The notes beneath the pieces are model-generated. The model made no database searches. It was not told the DNA's origin and saw only the letters and a program-made list of their open reading frames with translations. Below are positions 9,324 to 18,513 of a stretch of 37,257 bases of DNA, in pieces. Source of the DNA: an uncultured Flavobacteriales bacterium (lineage in GTDB: Bacteria; Bacteroidota; Bacteroidia; Flavobacteriales_G; Salibacteraceae); NCBI GenBank assembly GCA_913062955.1, contig CAJXZP010000040.1, positions 1-37,257 on the forward strand, given 5' to 3'. Every line of letters begins with the position of its first letter. The first letter of the stretch is position 1. Position numbers and translations under genes: made by a program.

Positions 9324-10169
9324 CTAGTTTTTAAATAATCTTAGAATTTGTGTCAGTTTTGTTTTTAAATGTCTACGATCTACAATGAAGTCGAGAAATC
9401 CTTTTTCCAATAGGAATTCAGAGGTTTGAAAGCCTTCTGGTAAATCTCGTCCAATGGTTTCTTTAATAATCCGAGGACCCGCAAAACCAATTAATGCATT
9501 CGGCTCGGCTATATTAATGTCGCCCAACATCGCAAAAGAAGCAGTAATACCTCCAGTAGTTGGATCTGTTAATAAAGAAATATAGGGTAATTTGGCTTGA
9601 GCCAGTAAAGATAACTTAGCAGATGTTTTTGCCATTTGCATTAACGAAAAAGCCGCCTCCATCATTCGGGCACCTCCAGATTTAGAGATAATCATGAATG
9701 GATATTTGTTTTCTATGGCATAATCAATTGCTCTCGCAATTTTTTCACCTACTACAGAACCCATAGAACCACCAATGAAATTAAAATCCATAGCGGCAAC
9801 GACCAAGTCCTCTCCATTCACCTGCCCATGAGCGGTTCGAATAGCATCCTTTAAACCTGTTTTCTTTTGAGCCGCTTTGTAACGATCCTTATACGATTTA
9901 GTATCTGTAAACTTTAAGGGGTCTCCAGATTGTAAATCCTTATTTAATTCTTCGTATTCGTTTTTGTCAAAAAGGATATTGAAATATTCTTCCGAACCAA
10001 TACGTTTATGGTAATCATCGGCAGGTACCACGTAGTTGTTTGCTTTCAACTCGTTTGTTTCCACTACGTTTCCAGATGGGCTTTTAAACCAAAGTCCGTC
10101 AGGAGTTTCTTTTTTCTCTTTCGTGGGGGTTGTTATTCCCTGTTTCATTCGTTTAAACCAACTGCTCAT
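9324..10169 (-). CDS. accD: Acetyl-CoA carboxylase carboxyltransferase, beta subunit
   Basis: 281 aa. With AccA it transfers the carboxyl group from biotin-carrier protein to acetyl-CoA, making malonyl-CoA for fatty acids. Family motifs are complete: [96 protein letters not shown] and [18 protein letters not shown]. The N-terminal zinc ribbon is present by alignment, but its four cysteines are replaced: the CPxC positions read SPSG (30-33) and VPAD (48-51). From memory, other Flavobacteriia also lack them. It lies 32 bp downstream of fbaB, probably in one operon. Confidence 0.96.
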   Translation of the reverse strand: MSSWFKRMKQGITTPTKEKKETPDGLWFKSPSGNVVETNELKANNYVVPADDYHKRIGSEEYFNILFDKNEYEELNKDLQSGDPLKFTDTKSYKDRYKAAQKKTGLKDAIRTAHGQVNGEDLVVAAMDFNFIGGSMGSVVGEKIARAIDYAIENKYPFMIISKSGGARMMEAAFSLMQMAKTSAKLSLLAQAKLPYISLLTDPTTGGITASFAMLGDINIAEPNALIGFAGPRIIKETIGRDLPEGFQTSEFLLEKGFLDFIVDRRHLKTKLTQILRLFKN

Positions 10170-10201
10170 ACGTTTTCAATTTAGTTAAACAATTAAAGGT
10201 G

Positions 10202-11263
10202 TTAGGCGATGGTTACATCGTCACATAAATAAACATCTTGTACCGACTGAATGATTTTAATACCCTCATCCATTGGTTTCTGGAAAGCTTTACGACCCAA
10301 AATTAAACCAGAACCACCAGCTCTTTTGTTAATTACCGCGGTTTCTACCGCTTCAGCCATGTCACTTGCTCCACCTGAAGCACCACCCGAATTAATTAAC
10401 CCACGTAATCCCATATAGGTGTTAGCCAATTGGTAACGACATAAATCAATGGGATGATCCGTAGTCATTTTTGTGTAAACATCCGGGTGTGTTTTACCTA
10501 CCTTAATGGCGTTAAAACCACCGTTGTTTGTGGGTAATTTTTGCTTAATGATATCCGCACCAATAGTTACTCCAATATGATTAGCCTGACCTGTTAGATC
10601 CGCAGCAGTATGGTAATCTGTACCGTCTGATTTGAATCCGGGGTTTCTTAAATAACACCATAAGATAGTCGCCATTCCTAGTTCGTGGGCTCTTTCAAAG
10701 GCCGCAGCTACTTCTTGAATTTGACGTTCTGATTCTTCCGAACCGAAATAGATGGTTGCTCCAATTGCAGTAGCTCCCATATTCCAAGCACGATCTACAG
10801 AACCAAACATGATTTGGTTGAAAGTACTTGGGTAAGTCATCAATTCGTTATGATTTATTTTTACAATAAACGGAATTTTATGCGCGTATTTTCTCGCTTG
10901 AGAAGCTAAAACATCAAACGTAGAAGCAACCGCATTACAGCCTGCGTTAACCGCTAATTCTACAATGTTTTTGGGATCAAAATATATTGGGTTTGGAGCA
11001 AATGAAGCTGCTGCCGAATGTTCCAAACCTTGATCTACCGGTAAAATGGATACATAACCAGTTCCAGCTAGTCTTCCATGTCCGTATAAAGCTTGTAAAC
11101 TTCTTAATACTTGAGGACTACGATCTGAATCACCAAAAGAGGTAGATACAAAATCAGGATTAGGTAAGTGTAAATGTTCTTTAGGAATAGCGGTGGCGAC
11201 ATGATTCAATAATGAATCTGCTTTGTCTCCTAATAATTGACCAATCTTATTAATGTCAGACAT
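10202..11263 (-). CDS. fbaB: Class I fructose-bisphosphate aldolase (DhnA/FbaB type)
   Basis: 353 aa when started at the ATG at 11263 ([12 protein letters not shown]). A 13-codon extension from a TTG at 11302 is in frame, but that TTG is part of the -7 box TAGATTTG, so it cannot be translated. Motifs of the bacterial/archaeal Schiff-base aldolases include [47 protein letters not shown] and [10 protein letters not shown], where the Schiff-base lysine is expected. [25 protein letters not shown] closes the phosphate-binding end. It works in glycolysis and gluconeogenesis, cleaving or forming fructose-1,6-bisphosphate. accD follows after 32 bp. Confidence 0.94.
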   Translation of the reverse strand: MSDINKIGQLLGDKADSLLNHVATAIPKEHLHLPNPDFVSTSFGDSDRSPQVLRSLQALYGHGRLAGTGYVSILPVDQGLEHSAAASFAPNPIYFDPKNIVELAVNAGCNAVASTFDVLASQARKYAHKIPFIVKINHNELMTYPSTFNQIMFGSVDRAWNMGATAIGATIYFGSEESERQIQEVAAAFERAHELGMATILWCYLRNPGFKSDGTDYHTAADLTGQANHIGVTIGADIIKQKLPTNNGGFNAIKVGKTHPDVYTKMTTDHPIDLCRYQLANTYMGLRGLINSGGASGGASDMAEAVETAVINKRAGGSGLILGRKAFQKPMDEGIKIIQSVQDVYLCDDVTIA

Positions 11264-11299
11264 ATTTAAATGTTTTGAATTTCTGAATTTTATAATCCG

Positions 11300-11307
11300 C
11301 AAATCTA
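11300..11307 (-). promoter_or_regulatory. -7 box of the fbaB promoter
   Basis: TAGATTTG on the minus strand, 36 nt before the chosen fbaB ATG. It fits TAnnTTTG, and its TTG is the false start of the longest fbaB reading frame. Confidence 0.65.
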
Positions 11308-11343
11308 AGGAAATATTAGACTGAAATGATGTTTTTTTTGAAA

Positions 11344-13770
11344 TTAGAATGGATATCCAATACCTAGATTGAACACCGAGTTATTTATGCTTTGGGTGGC
11401 ATTTTTTGTATTGCTCCCTATCCATCGCTCTGAAACGATTCTGCCCGGATCATAGATCTTAAATCCCCAATCAAAACGGACCAGTAAAAAGCCGAAATTT
11501 AGTCGGATTCCAGGGCCCGCAGCCAAAGCCAATTCCGTAAGAAATCTGGATACCTCAAAATTGGCATTTGGACGATTCTCGTCATCTGGATGTAATAACC
11601 AAATATTTCCCGCATCTGCAAATAGCGCACCTTCCATAGATTTTACAATGGTAAAACGATATTCTGCACTGATTTGAATTTTGATATCCGCTACTTGATC
11701 TACTCCTTTTTTTGAAGTGGAGTCATTATTCAACGAACCCGGTCCTAGTGTTCTGGCTCGCCATCCTCTATTATCGTTTGCGCCACCCCCATAAAAACTT
11801 CGGTCATAGGGGAGGGCTTCTGAATTCCCATACGGAACACCCACTCCTGCCAATACTTTGAAAGCCATGGATTGGATACGATTAATCCTACGGGTTAAAT
11901 GCCAATCATTTTGAACTTTGACAAATTGGGCATAACGAACATTACCAACCGTGTAATACGGTGCCCCTTCCTCCGTTCCGGGTGCGACTTGATCAAACAC
12001 CCGTAAAAGGTTTCCTGCCAATTCAAATTGGGCTCGGTTCAATGAATAGGATTTTTGTTGGATGGTAGTTCGGTTGGTCCAAGTTTCAATAAAACGAGCT
12101 CCCGCAATAAACTGGTTGCTGTAGGTTGCATCCAGTAAGGGGTTATTTAAATCATTTAATCGTTGCTGAAATGCAATGGATTTATCAATGTTAATGTAAC
12201 TTATATCTATCGGGTAAAATAAATACTCGTTGGTGTTACGCTTTTTTCGGGTAAAGAAATAACCCAAGGATACATTCATTAACCTTCGTTCAAAATCGGG
12301 CCGATTCTGGTAATTGATAATAAAGTTTAGACTCGTTTTAGGACGGTTAAATTTTTTAAGGATCTTTGTCCGTAGCTTGTAAGGCAGTTTTAATTCTTGA
12401 AATATTAAGGATGCTTCCCCACCATATTCTACGGTATTAATTAATCCCGAATTTGTTTCGTTTGGATCTTCGGAGTTGGTCTGTTGGGCTTCAACCCCCC
12501 CTTTAAATCGAATCTTTAATTCCTCCGCACCTCCAAAAACATTCCGGTGTAAATAATTGAGGTAACCGGAAAAACCTAAATTACTAGAAGAGTTAGTGCC
12601 TTCCAATTCTGTACCTACTGACTGAGATGGCATGGGAGTCATCAGAATGTTACAGTTTAAAACAGTAGAATCTAAAAGGTCTGGAATAAACCCAATATTG
12701 ATATAGCTAAAGTTGTTTAAACCCGAAATACGTGAATACGTTCTTTGTTCTGCACGTTGGGTATAGGTGTCTCCATTTTCAAAAAATAGTTTGTTTACAA
12801 AAGTATGTGGGTTGTATTTTAACCGGGATAAATTCATGTAAATGAGGTTCTCAAAATGGATAGAATCTTCTGGGTTATCTTTATAGTTGGGATCAAAACT
12901 GGTATTTAAGGTAATGTTACCAATGGTGTATTTTTTGTGTTTGCTAACAACTACCGAATCGAGGGTTGGATTTAGTAACGAAGGGTTTTTAATAATGGTT
13001 TTAATATTTACCACATTTCCATTTAGATTACTATCTACTTCGTAAGCGACATATTCTTTGGAAAAATAGAAATAACCTTGGTTACGCATTGCCGTGGTAA
13101 ACCGAACACGTTCTTTATCAATTTCTTCAGTGTTATAGGGCGTGCCAGCATGTAGTTTAGAATGTTTATTGGCTTCTTTAATAGCCTCCGAAAGTGTGGG
13201 GTCATCAATAACCAATGCAATGGTATTAAGCGTAAACTGCGGTCCCTCTTTGACCGTGTAAATAACGGTGACCTTGGTGCTGTCAGAATTGTATTTGTAT
13301 GCAGTGAAAATTTCGTTTCTGAAAAAACCTTTGTTAAACAATGCCTTTTCAAACTGTGTGGCCGTTTGTTGTGCCGCGTCTTTACTAAATATGACAGGAG
13401 CTTCTCCTGAATCTTTAATTTGTTGCCCTAATACAGGTTTAAATTCCTTAGGTTTTTTACCCTTTGCAATTCTTCGTTGGTTCTTTAAAGTAATCCGCGC
13501 ACGTTTCTTTTCGTTTTTAACCGCCAAGTTACTATCGTTGAAGGATAGGTATTGCTGCATCTTTACTTTTACTGCCCAGAGTGCTTTTTTATTTTGTCGT
13601 TGACGTATAAATGGATAAAGTTCGTCTTGTTCGGCCACATTAGTTGAGATTCTAATTTTATTGGCTCGTAAATACACTTTCCCAGGAGGTATGTGTTTAC
13701 TGGGACTACACGCAGCAATTAGGAAGCCTAAAACGACAAAAACATATATATTCTTAATTAGCGACTTCAA
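11344..13770 (-). CDS. Omp85-superfamily (TamA/BamA-like) outer-membrane assembly lipoprotein
   Basis: About 808 aa from a TTG at 13770. The longer frame to 13839 begins upstream of the predicted transcription start and overlaps the divergent gene. The N-terminus [20 protein letters not shown] is a lipoprotein signal with lipobox LIAAC (Cys21). POTRA-like stretches follow ([50 protein letters not shown]). The C-terminal barrel has [22 protein letters not shown], close to the conserved Omp85 loop-6 region, then [22 protein letters not shown] and [24 protein letters not shown]. Proteins of this class insert or export outer-membrane and surface proteins. The divergent methyltransferase neighbour is a common Bacteroidota arrangement. 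Confidence 0.88.
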   Translation of the reverse strand: MKSLIKNIYVFVVLGFLIAACSPSKHIPPGKVYLRANKIRISTNVAEQDELYPFIRQRQNKKALWAVKVKMQQYLSFNDSNLAVKNEKKRARITLKNQRRIAKGKKPKEFKPVLGQQIKDSGEAPVIFSKDAAQQTATQFEKALFNKGFFRNEIFTAYKYNSDSTKVTVIYTVKEGPQFTLNTIALVIDDPTLSEAIKEANKHSKLHAGTPYNTEEIDKERVRFTTAMRNQGYFYFSKEYVAYEVDSNLNGNVVNIKTIIKNPSLLNPTLDSVVVSKHKKYTIGNITLNTSFDPNYKDNPEDSIHFENLIYMNLSRLKYNPHTFVNKLFFENGDTYTQRAEQRTYSRISGLNNFSYINIGFIPDLLDSTVLNCNILMTPMPSQSVGTELEGTNSSSNLGFSGYLNYLHRNVFGGAEELKIRFKGGVEAQQTNSEDPNETNSGLINTVEYGGEASLIFQELKLPYKLRTKILKKFNRPKTSLNFIINYQNRPDFERRLMNVSLGYFFTRKKRNTNEYLFYPIDISYINIDKSIAFQQRLNDLNNPLLDATYSNQFIAGARFIETWTNRTTIQQKSYSLNRAQFELAGNLLRVFDQVAPGTEEGAPYYTVGNVRYAQFVKVQNDWHLTRRINRIQSMAFKVLAGVGVPYGNSEALPYDRSFYGGGANDNRGWRARTLGPGSLNNDSTSKKGVDQVADIKIQISAEYRFTIVKSMEGALFADAGNIWLLHPDDENRPNANFEVSRFLTELALAAGPGIRLNFGFLLVRFDWGFKIYDPGRIVSERWIGSNTKNATQSINNSVFNLGIGYPF

Positions 13771-13783
13771 TGCGACAGATTGG

Positions 13784-13799
13784 TATTTTTGCAAATCTA
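13784..13799. promoter_or_regulatory. Two opposed -7 boxes for the divergent Omp85 and methyltransferase genes
   Basis: Plus strand TATTTTTG at 13784-13791 abuts minus strand TAGATTTG at 13799-13792, so the two boxes face each other with no gap. Both fit TAnnTTTG. Predicted starts would give leaders of about 24 nt to the ATG at 13822 and about 15 nt to the TTG at 13770. Confidence 0.6.
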
Positions 13800-13821
13800 T
13801 AAATATACGGGTCAAGAGGAA

Positions 13822-14559
13822 ATGATAACTAAGAATCAAATAAAATATATCAAAGATTTATCGCAAAAATCTTTTCGTACACAGGAAAAGAAGTTTGTGG
13901 TTGAAGGAGAAAAGCTGCTAATTGAATTATTGCAAAGTGAAGTGACCATAGATACTATTTATGCGCTTCCAACTTGGGCAGATGCGAATCCGAATGTGGC
14001 GGTAACGATAATTAGCGAGAAGGAACTAAGTCGCATATCGCAATTAAAGTCACCTAATAAGGTGTTGGCTGTGGTATATACCTTTGAGGATGAAATTGGG
14101 GATGACCTTTCAAACGGACTCACCTTGTTTTTGGATCGAATTAATGATCCGGGGAACTTTGGAACCATTATTCGTATGGCCGATTGGTTTGGAGTGAATA
14201 AAATTGTTTGTACTTCGAAATCTGTAGATGTATATAATTCGAAAGTGATCCAAAGTAGTATGGGGTCTGTGTATAGAATTCCGGTGTTTTATGTGGAACC
14301 CGATACCTTCTTTAGCCAATACAAATCCCAGTTTCCAGAAAATGCCATTATTGGTGCCGCTATGGACGGAGAAACTTTAGCGGAAGTTAACTTACCCGAA
14401 AACGGACTTTTAGTTATGGGAAGTGAATCTCATGGAATTAGTGAGGAAATCGAATCCCATGTAACCAAATCTGTCACTATTCCTAATTTAGGACAGGCCG
14501 AGTCATTAAATGTGGCGGTGGCTACCGGAATTATTCTGTGGGAGTGGAGGAGAGGTTAA
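13822..14559 (+). CDS. TrmH/SpoU-family RNA 2'-O-methyltransferase
   Basis: 245 aa from the ATG at 13822, which has GAGGA just upstream; the in-frame TTG at 13780 precedes the promoter. An N-terminal substrate-binding domain (IKYIKDLSQKSFRTQEKKFVVEGEKLLIELL) leads to the knotted SPOUT domain with three motifs: LFLDRINDPGNFGTIIRMADWFG, LLVMGSESHGIS and IPNLGQAESLNVAVATGIILWEW. It uses S-adenosylmethionine to methylate a ribose in rRNA or tRNA. The exact target cannot be told from sequence. It converges with porT, with six bases between the stops. Confidence 0.92.
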   Translation: MITKNQIKYIKDLSQKSFRTQEKKFVVEGEKLLIELLQSEVTIDTIYALPTWADANPNVAVTIISEKELSRISQLKSPNKVLAVVYTFEDEIGDDLSNGLTLFLDRINDPGNFGTIIRMADWFGVNKIVCTSKSVDVYNSKVIQSSMGSVYRIPVFYVEPDTFFSQYKSQFPENAIIGAAMDGETLAEVNLPENGLLVMGSESHGISEEIESHVTKSVTIPNLGQAESLNVAVATGIILWEWRRG

Positions 14560-14565
14560 TCTTGA

Positions 14566-15279
14566 TTATCCTTCAAATAATAAACTAACGGTAAACATAC
14601 CGGGTTTAATTTCTTGGATCGGTTTTGCCCAAAACGAACCATCGTTGATGAAAGCATCGTTTAAGCCATGGCTGTATTTAAACTCCAGAGCAAATTTGAA
14701 ATACTCCAAAAACAAATCGGTACCTATCCCAAATTCGGCAAAATAATTTTGACGACTAATTTTCAGAACTTGTTTGGAAATTGCCACCTCATTATTCACA
14801 TCAAATTGGGAGGATAAGTCTAACCCAAAACTACCACCTGCTACCAAGTACGTTGCAAAATTATTGTATCGTTTGGATCGGAACTTGACTAAAAATGGAA
14901 ATAAGACGTAGGTAGATTCAATTATTCGAGTGTCGGTAACGTTTTTTGGGTTCCCTTCAAAAACGTAATTTAAGTTTCGTTGTGCAAATGATAAAGTAGG
15001 TAAAAAACGGAGCGTAAAATGATCATTGAAACGCATGGAACCCAAGAAACCAATGTTGAATCCAGTTTGGTTTGCCGTAGTTAATGAGATTAACGAGTCA
15101 TAGGTAGTTAGGTCATATTTCATTCTAAAACCACTGGTATTGACCGCTAATAAAAATCCAAAATGGAATTTGGATTGCTCAAAATAGGGCAGGTTGGGGT
15201 TCTTCTGTTTGAACTTCTTTTGTGCAAAAAGTCCAGATCCAATACCTACCAAAAATGCTATGATGAGAAGTTTCTTCAT
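14566..15279 (-). CDS. porT: PorT-family outer-membrane protein of the type IX secretion system
   Basis: 237 aa with a Sec signal peptide (MKKLLIIAFLVGIGSGLFAQ). The mature part is an eight-strand-like small barrel: HFGFLLAVNTSGFRMKYDL, GFNIGFLGSMRFNDHFTLRFLPTLSFAQRNLNYVFEG, ESTYVLFPFLVKFRSKRYNNFATYLVAGGSFGLDLSSQ, FAEFGIGTDLFLEYFKFALEFKYSHGLND. The position directly after ubiE is the conserved Bacteroidota location of porT, and the two likely share a transcript (31 bp gap). PorT is needed for T9SS function. Three genes in this window encode proteins with T9SS sorting domains, so a functional system is likely. Confidence 0.85.
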   Translation of the reverse strand: MKKLLIIAFLVGIGSGLFAQKKFKQKNPNLPYFEQSKFHFGFLLAVNTSGFRMKYDLTTYDSLISLTTANQTGFNIGFLGSMRFNDHFTLRFLPTLSFAQRNLNYVFEGNPKNVTDTRIIESTYVLFPFLVKFRSKRYNNFATYLVAGGSFGLDLSSQFDVNNEVAISKQVLKISRQNYFAEFGIGTDLFLEYFKFALEFKYSHGLNDAFINDGSFWAKPIQEIKPGMFTVSLLFEG

Positions 15280-15310
15280 TCTAAAATGGGAGAACGTAGT
15301 TTCAGTTTAT

Positions 15311-16039
15311 TTATTTCGAAGCAACATATAAAGTTGCTGTACCCAGTGTAAGTGGGGTAAATGAAGCGTCTTTGAATCCTACCTTAGTTAAAATATCAGC
15401 AAATTCTTGACCTTGGGCAAAATGGGTAACGGATTCCGGCAAGTATGTATATGCTCGGGCATCTTTGGAAACTAATTTACCTACTGCCGGAAGAACTCTT
15501 TTGAAATAGATATTATACAACTGCTTTATTGGAAATGAGGAGGGTTGAGAAATTTCGATAATCGCTACCTGACCTCCAGGTTTTAATACACGAAGCATTT
15601 CGCCTAGACCAACTTCAAGATGGGCGAAATTACGAACTCCAAAGCCAACGGTTATGGCATCAAAAGACTGATCTTTAAATGGTAAAGCTTCACTGTCTGC
15701 TTTTACCATTTCGATTAGATTCTCCAGTTTCCTGTGGCGGATTTTTTTACGACCCACATTCAGCATTTCTTCAGATATGTCCAAACCAACAATGCGATCT
15801 GGATTTAAACTAGTTGCTTCCAAGGCAAAATCGCCTGTTCCTGTTGCGACATCCAAAATAGATTTTGGATTTTTTTTGCCTATTATTTTGATGGCTTTCC
15901 TTCTCCAGGTAATATCGATACCCATAGAAAGTAAATGATTTAAGAAATCGTACTTGGGAGCAATGTTGTCAAACATTTCCTCAACTTGGTCTTTCTTAGC
16001 CGTTTGATTGTTATACGGAGTGATTTTATCGTGCTTCAC
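15311..16039 (-). CDS. ubiE: Demethylmenaquinone methyltransferase
   Basis: 242 aa from the GTG at 16039 (VKHDKITPYNNQ), the usual N-terminus of the family. The longer frame starts at a TTG that belongs to the -7 box TATTTTTG. Motifs: MFDNIAPKYDFLNHLLSMGIDITWRRKAI, SAM-binding LDVATGTGDFALEA, VGLDISEEMLNVGRKK, VGFGVRNFAHLEVGLGEMLRVLKPGGQVAIIEIS and LPAVGKLVSKDARAYTYLPESV. It performs the last step of menaquinone synthesis; Bacteroidota mostly use menaquinone, so the MenG role is the likely one. porT follows in the same direction. Confidence 0.95.
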   Translation of the reverse strand: MKHDKITPYNNQTAKKDQVEEMFDNIAPKYDFLNHLLSMGIDITWRRKAIKIIGKKNPKSILDVATGTGDFALEATSLNPDRIVGLDISEEMLNVGRKKIRHRKLENLIEMVKADSEALPFKDQSFDAITVGFGVRNFAHLEVGLGEMLRVLKPGGQVAIIEISQPSSFPIKQLYNIYFKRVLPAVGKLVSKDARAYTYLPESVTHFAQGQEFADILTKVGFKDASFTPLTLGTATLYVASK

Positions 16040-16057
16040 GCTCAAAAAATTAGTTGG

Positions 16058-16065
16058 CAAAAATA
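16058..16065 (-). promoter_or_regulatory. -7 box of the ubiE-porT promoter
   Basis: TATTTTTG on the minus strand, 18 nt before the GTG start of ubiE; an exact match to TAnnTTTG. Confidence 0.6.
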
Positions 16066-16144
16066 AGGGTTTTGAGGATAGGGTAATCCAAATTAGACCT
16101 CAATATTTAGTTGGTGTAAGTAAAGATGAATAAGGCCATTTCAA

Positions 16145-16405
16145 CTACCTCTTTTCCTTACCGGCATGCTTTTTATTTTTTTTTGGAACCTCCTGCAATC
16201 CATGTCCACCCCAAGGGTGACAGGTGCTTATTCGTTTCAGTCCAAGCCAAGTTCCTTTTAGAGGGCCCCACTCTTGAATAGCTTCAATGGTGTAATGCGA
16301 ACACGTTGGGTGATATCTACAATTTGATCCTAAGAAGGGAGAAATAGCTAACTGGTAGAATTTCACCAATCCAATCAGGATCATATTGAAGAATTTCGTG
16401 ATCAT
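16145..16405 (-). CDS. yidD: Membrane protein insertion efficiency factor YidD
   Basis: 86 aa. An N-terminal amphipathic/hydrophobic stretch (MILIGLVKFYQLAISPFLG) is followed by the family core NCRYHPTCSHYTIEAIQEWGPLKGTWLGLKRISTCHPWGGHG with its conserved cysteines. YidD assists YidC/Sec-dependent insertion of inner-membrane proteins. Its start overlaps the dcd stop by 4 bases (ATGA), which indicates translational coupling. The lysine-rich tail KKNKKHAGKEKR is ordinary. Confidence 0.93.
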   Translation of the reverse strand: MITKFFNMILIGLVKFYQLAISPFLGSNCRYHPTCSHYTIEAIQEWGPLKGTWLGLKRISTCHPWGGHGLQEVPKKNKKHAGKEKR

Positions 16406-16923
16406 TTAAAATCTTTGTACAATAAACTGGGTTGGATGCCTTTGTTGTTTTGGTATTTACCCGATTTATATAAATCATACTCGCCTTCAATACTATGATA
16501 GAAAATTTGACAAATTTCTACGTTAGGATAAATACGAATGGGTTGCACACAAAAGATTTCTAAGGTCCAAAACCCGTTAAAACCAACATCGCCAAAACCG
16601 GCTGTTACATGAATAAATAACCCTAATCGACCAATAGAAGATCGGCCCTCTAACATAGGGACGAATTTGTTGGTGGAGGTATGCTCGTTTGTTCTTCCTA
16701 AATACAATTTATGAGGCTCGAGTAATAATCCTTCTTCAGGAATCGTTAAACGAGTGGTTGGATTTGGCGTTTTCATATCCAATACATCATTATCGTAAGT
16801 CAATAACTCTTCAAATAAGCTTAAGTTGTAGCTGTTTGGGTTGAGCTGACTTTCGTTATAAGGTTCAATTTGAATACCACCGGTACCTATTTGTTTTTTT
16901 ATTTCTTTTCCTGATAGAATCAT
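16402..16923 (-). CDS. dcd: dCTP deaminase
   Basis: 173 aa. It deaminates dCTP to dUTP as a step toward dTTP. Recognisable parts are MILSGKEIKKQI, the N-terminal strand NPNSYNLSL, EGRSSIGRLGLFIHVTAGFGDVGFNGFWTLEI (substrate-binding and catalytic core) and the C-terminal YQNNKGIQPSLLYKDF. It is somewhat shorter than the E. coli enzyme but covers the whole fold. It is first in a two-gene unit with yidD, with a -7 box TAGATTTG 39 nt before the ATG. Confidence 0.93.
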   Translation of the reverse strand: MILSGKEIKKQIGTGGIQIEPYNESQLNPNSYNLSLFEELLTYDNDVLDMKTPNPTTRLTIPEEGLLLEPHKLYLGRTNEHTSTNKFVPMLEGRSSIGRLGLFIHVTAGFGDVGFNGFWTLEIFCVQPIRIYPNVEICQIFYHSIEGEYDLYKSGKYQNNKGIQPSLLYKDFK

Positions 16924-16962
16924 AATAGTAATCTCTTTGACAACCTATGGGTTGAGAAGCTG

Positions 16963-16970
16963 CAAATCTA
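16963..16970 (-). promoter_or_regulatory. -7 box of the dcd-yidD promoter
   Basis: TAGATTTG on the minus strand, 39 nt before dcd. It overlaps by five bases the 23-nt direct repeat shared with the 3' end of the nuclease-like gene. Confidence 0.55.
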
Positions 16971-16988
16971 CATAAATGGGTAGATGAT
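16966..16988. repeat. Direct repeat copy A (23 nt), downstream of the LamG gene
   Basis: Identical over 23 nt to 18529-18551. On the minus strand it can still be read as part of HLPIYVDLQLLNP followed by TAG, resembling the C-terminus of the nuclease-like protein (HLPIYVDVLLK). The two copies flank the LamG gene. Confidence 0.85.
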
Positions 16989-17083
16989 TGGGTGATCCCC
17001 AAGTATATATTCTGGATATAAAATTAATTTACAGGTGGAGTAGAAAAGGGACTTGTTTTATTGTTAAGTGAAAGGAAATGAAA

Positions 17084-17135
17084 AAAAACACGAAACGACT
17101 TTGATTTAACAAAGCTGTTTCCTGCTTTTTTTTAA
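17084..17135 (-). terminator. Probable terminator of the LamG gene
   Basis: An imperfect long stem (GAAAC...CTTTG arms with mismatches, loop TTAAAT) flanked by A and T runs, starting about 10 bp after the stop codon. Confidence 0.6.
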
Positions 17136-17144
17136 TGCAACTTC

Positions 17145-18239
17145 TTATTGAAGAATGATTTTTGTTGTTTCTTTCAAAATATGGTTATCATCATAAATTT
17201 GCAGGAAGTAGATTCCTTTACCGGTCCAAGTGCTCAAATCAATTTCATATTGAACTGAATTAATTTCCGTTTCAAATACGGATTGGCCAATTGAGTTTAC
17301 AATTGTTATGGATCCTCCAACGCTATTTTCTCTAGAGTCAATAAATAGATGATCCTTGGCTGGGTTTGGATATACTTTTATTTCATTTGATTTAAAATGA
17401 GAGGTACTACTCATTATAGAAGAACCGGTTTCAATAATTATAGTCTGTGCAGAAGAATTAGAACGTCCGGCACCATTTTTTCCTATTTCATAATATAAAG
17501 ATGCTACCTCAGTTAGGTTTAGAGCGGAATTGTAAATTCTGAAATCATCCAGAGCCCCTTTAAGAAATACTCCTTGACCATTAAAATATCTACTTCCTAA
17601 GCTTACTATTGAAGTTGATGGTATGTTAGGGAATTGACCATGGTCATTACCATAATTGGTAATTAAAGAAGGTAATTGAGAGTTGTCTAAATAAATGATT
17701 GTACTATTAGTGTTATATACAATTACAAAATGATGCCAGTCATTATCAAATAGGAAGCATCTGTCATTTGGATTCTCATGAGATGAAATGTTGTAAATAC
17801 TTAAGGAAGACCTATTACCTGTTGTTATTAATTCGTCCGTGTTATAACCGGTAACGTTTTCACCAATAAAAATATTGGTTCCATTGGTCGTTGATGTTGT
17901 TGGTACTTTTGCTATTCCAAAAATTGCTTGAGGGGTATCAATAGGTGTTTTAACCCAAAAGGAAATACTGACAGATCCCGTGAGTTGATTAAAAGAGGAG
18001 GCATGATTACTTAAATCAATAAAGTCACTTTGCCCATTGAATTGATAGGCTCCTGTAGATAGTCCAAATCTATCTATTGTTAAGGTGGCGCCTGAGACGG
18101 TGCCATGGTTGCCATTGCCACTTTGGTCATTTGCATTCCCTGTAAAAGGGTAATGACAAACAAGGTTTGCTGTAGGTACTTGGGCATAAGTATTTATTGC
18201 TATCGCAATAAATACCATCAAAAAATTCCATTTTTTCAT
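17145..18239 (-). CDS. Secreted LamG-domain protein with type IX secretion sorting domain
   Basis: 364 aa from the ATG at 18239, which begins a good signal peptide (MKKWNFLMVFIAIAINTYAQ). Residues about 24-245 form a concanavalin-like LamG/laminin-G domain (LVCHYPFTGNANDQSGNGNHGTV, GAYQFNGQSDFIDL, SVSISFWVK, WHHFVIVYN, LDDFRIYNSALNLTEVASLY). Such domains often bind glycans or surfaces. The last about 75 residues are a type A T9SS sorting domain (IKVYPNPAKDHLFID ... GKGIYFLQIYDDNHILKETTKIILQ), so the protein is probably exported by T9SS and released or anchored at the cell surface. No catalytic domain was seen. Direct repeats flank the gene, suggesting it was inserted here. Confidence 0.82.
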   Translation of the reverse strand: MKKWNFLMVFIAIAINTYAQVPTANLVCHYPFTGNANDQSGNGNHGTVSGATLTIDRFGLSTGAYQFNGQSDFIDLSNHASSFNQLTGSVSISFWVKTPIDTPQAIFGIAKVPTTSTTNGTNIFIGENVTGYNTDELITTGNRSSLSIYNISSHENPNDRCFLFDNDWHHFVIVYNTNSTIIYLDNSQLPSLITNYGNDHGQFPNIPSTSIVSLGSRYFNGQGVFLKGALDDFRIYNSALNLTEVASLYYEIGKNGAGRSNSSAQTIIIETGSSIMSSTSHFKSNEIKVYPNPAKDHLFIDSRENSVGGSITIVNSIGQSVFETEINSVQYEIDLSTWTGKGIYFLQIYDDNHILKETTKIILQ

Positions 18240-18513
18240 GGTGTAAAAGTTTAAGATTAAAAAAAAGTTAATTGCATACAATGATAGTGTATTGGATTTA
18301 AAATTAGGCTTAGGAGATGGGATTTAAATGTTAAATTAAATTAAATCAAGCATATGGAGTGTAGAAAGGTAAAAAGAGAAGAACTAAATTAAAGAGGGAA
18401 TTGAATGTTCATCGGTTGCTTTAAGATCCATTAGAATACAGGAATACGTTTGAATTAACCGAAATTGGTGTATTCAGAATTACGATGAATTATCAACGGA
18501 GTTTTAGGCGTGT

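Noticed and set aside
13035-13603. Open frames of 82-111 codons overlapping the Omp85 gene on both strands
   Set aside because: They lie inside the POTRA region of the Omp85 gene and show no family features or promoter.
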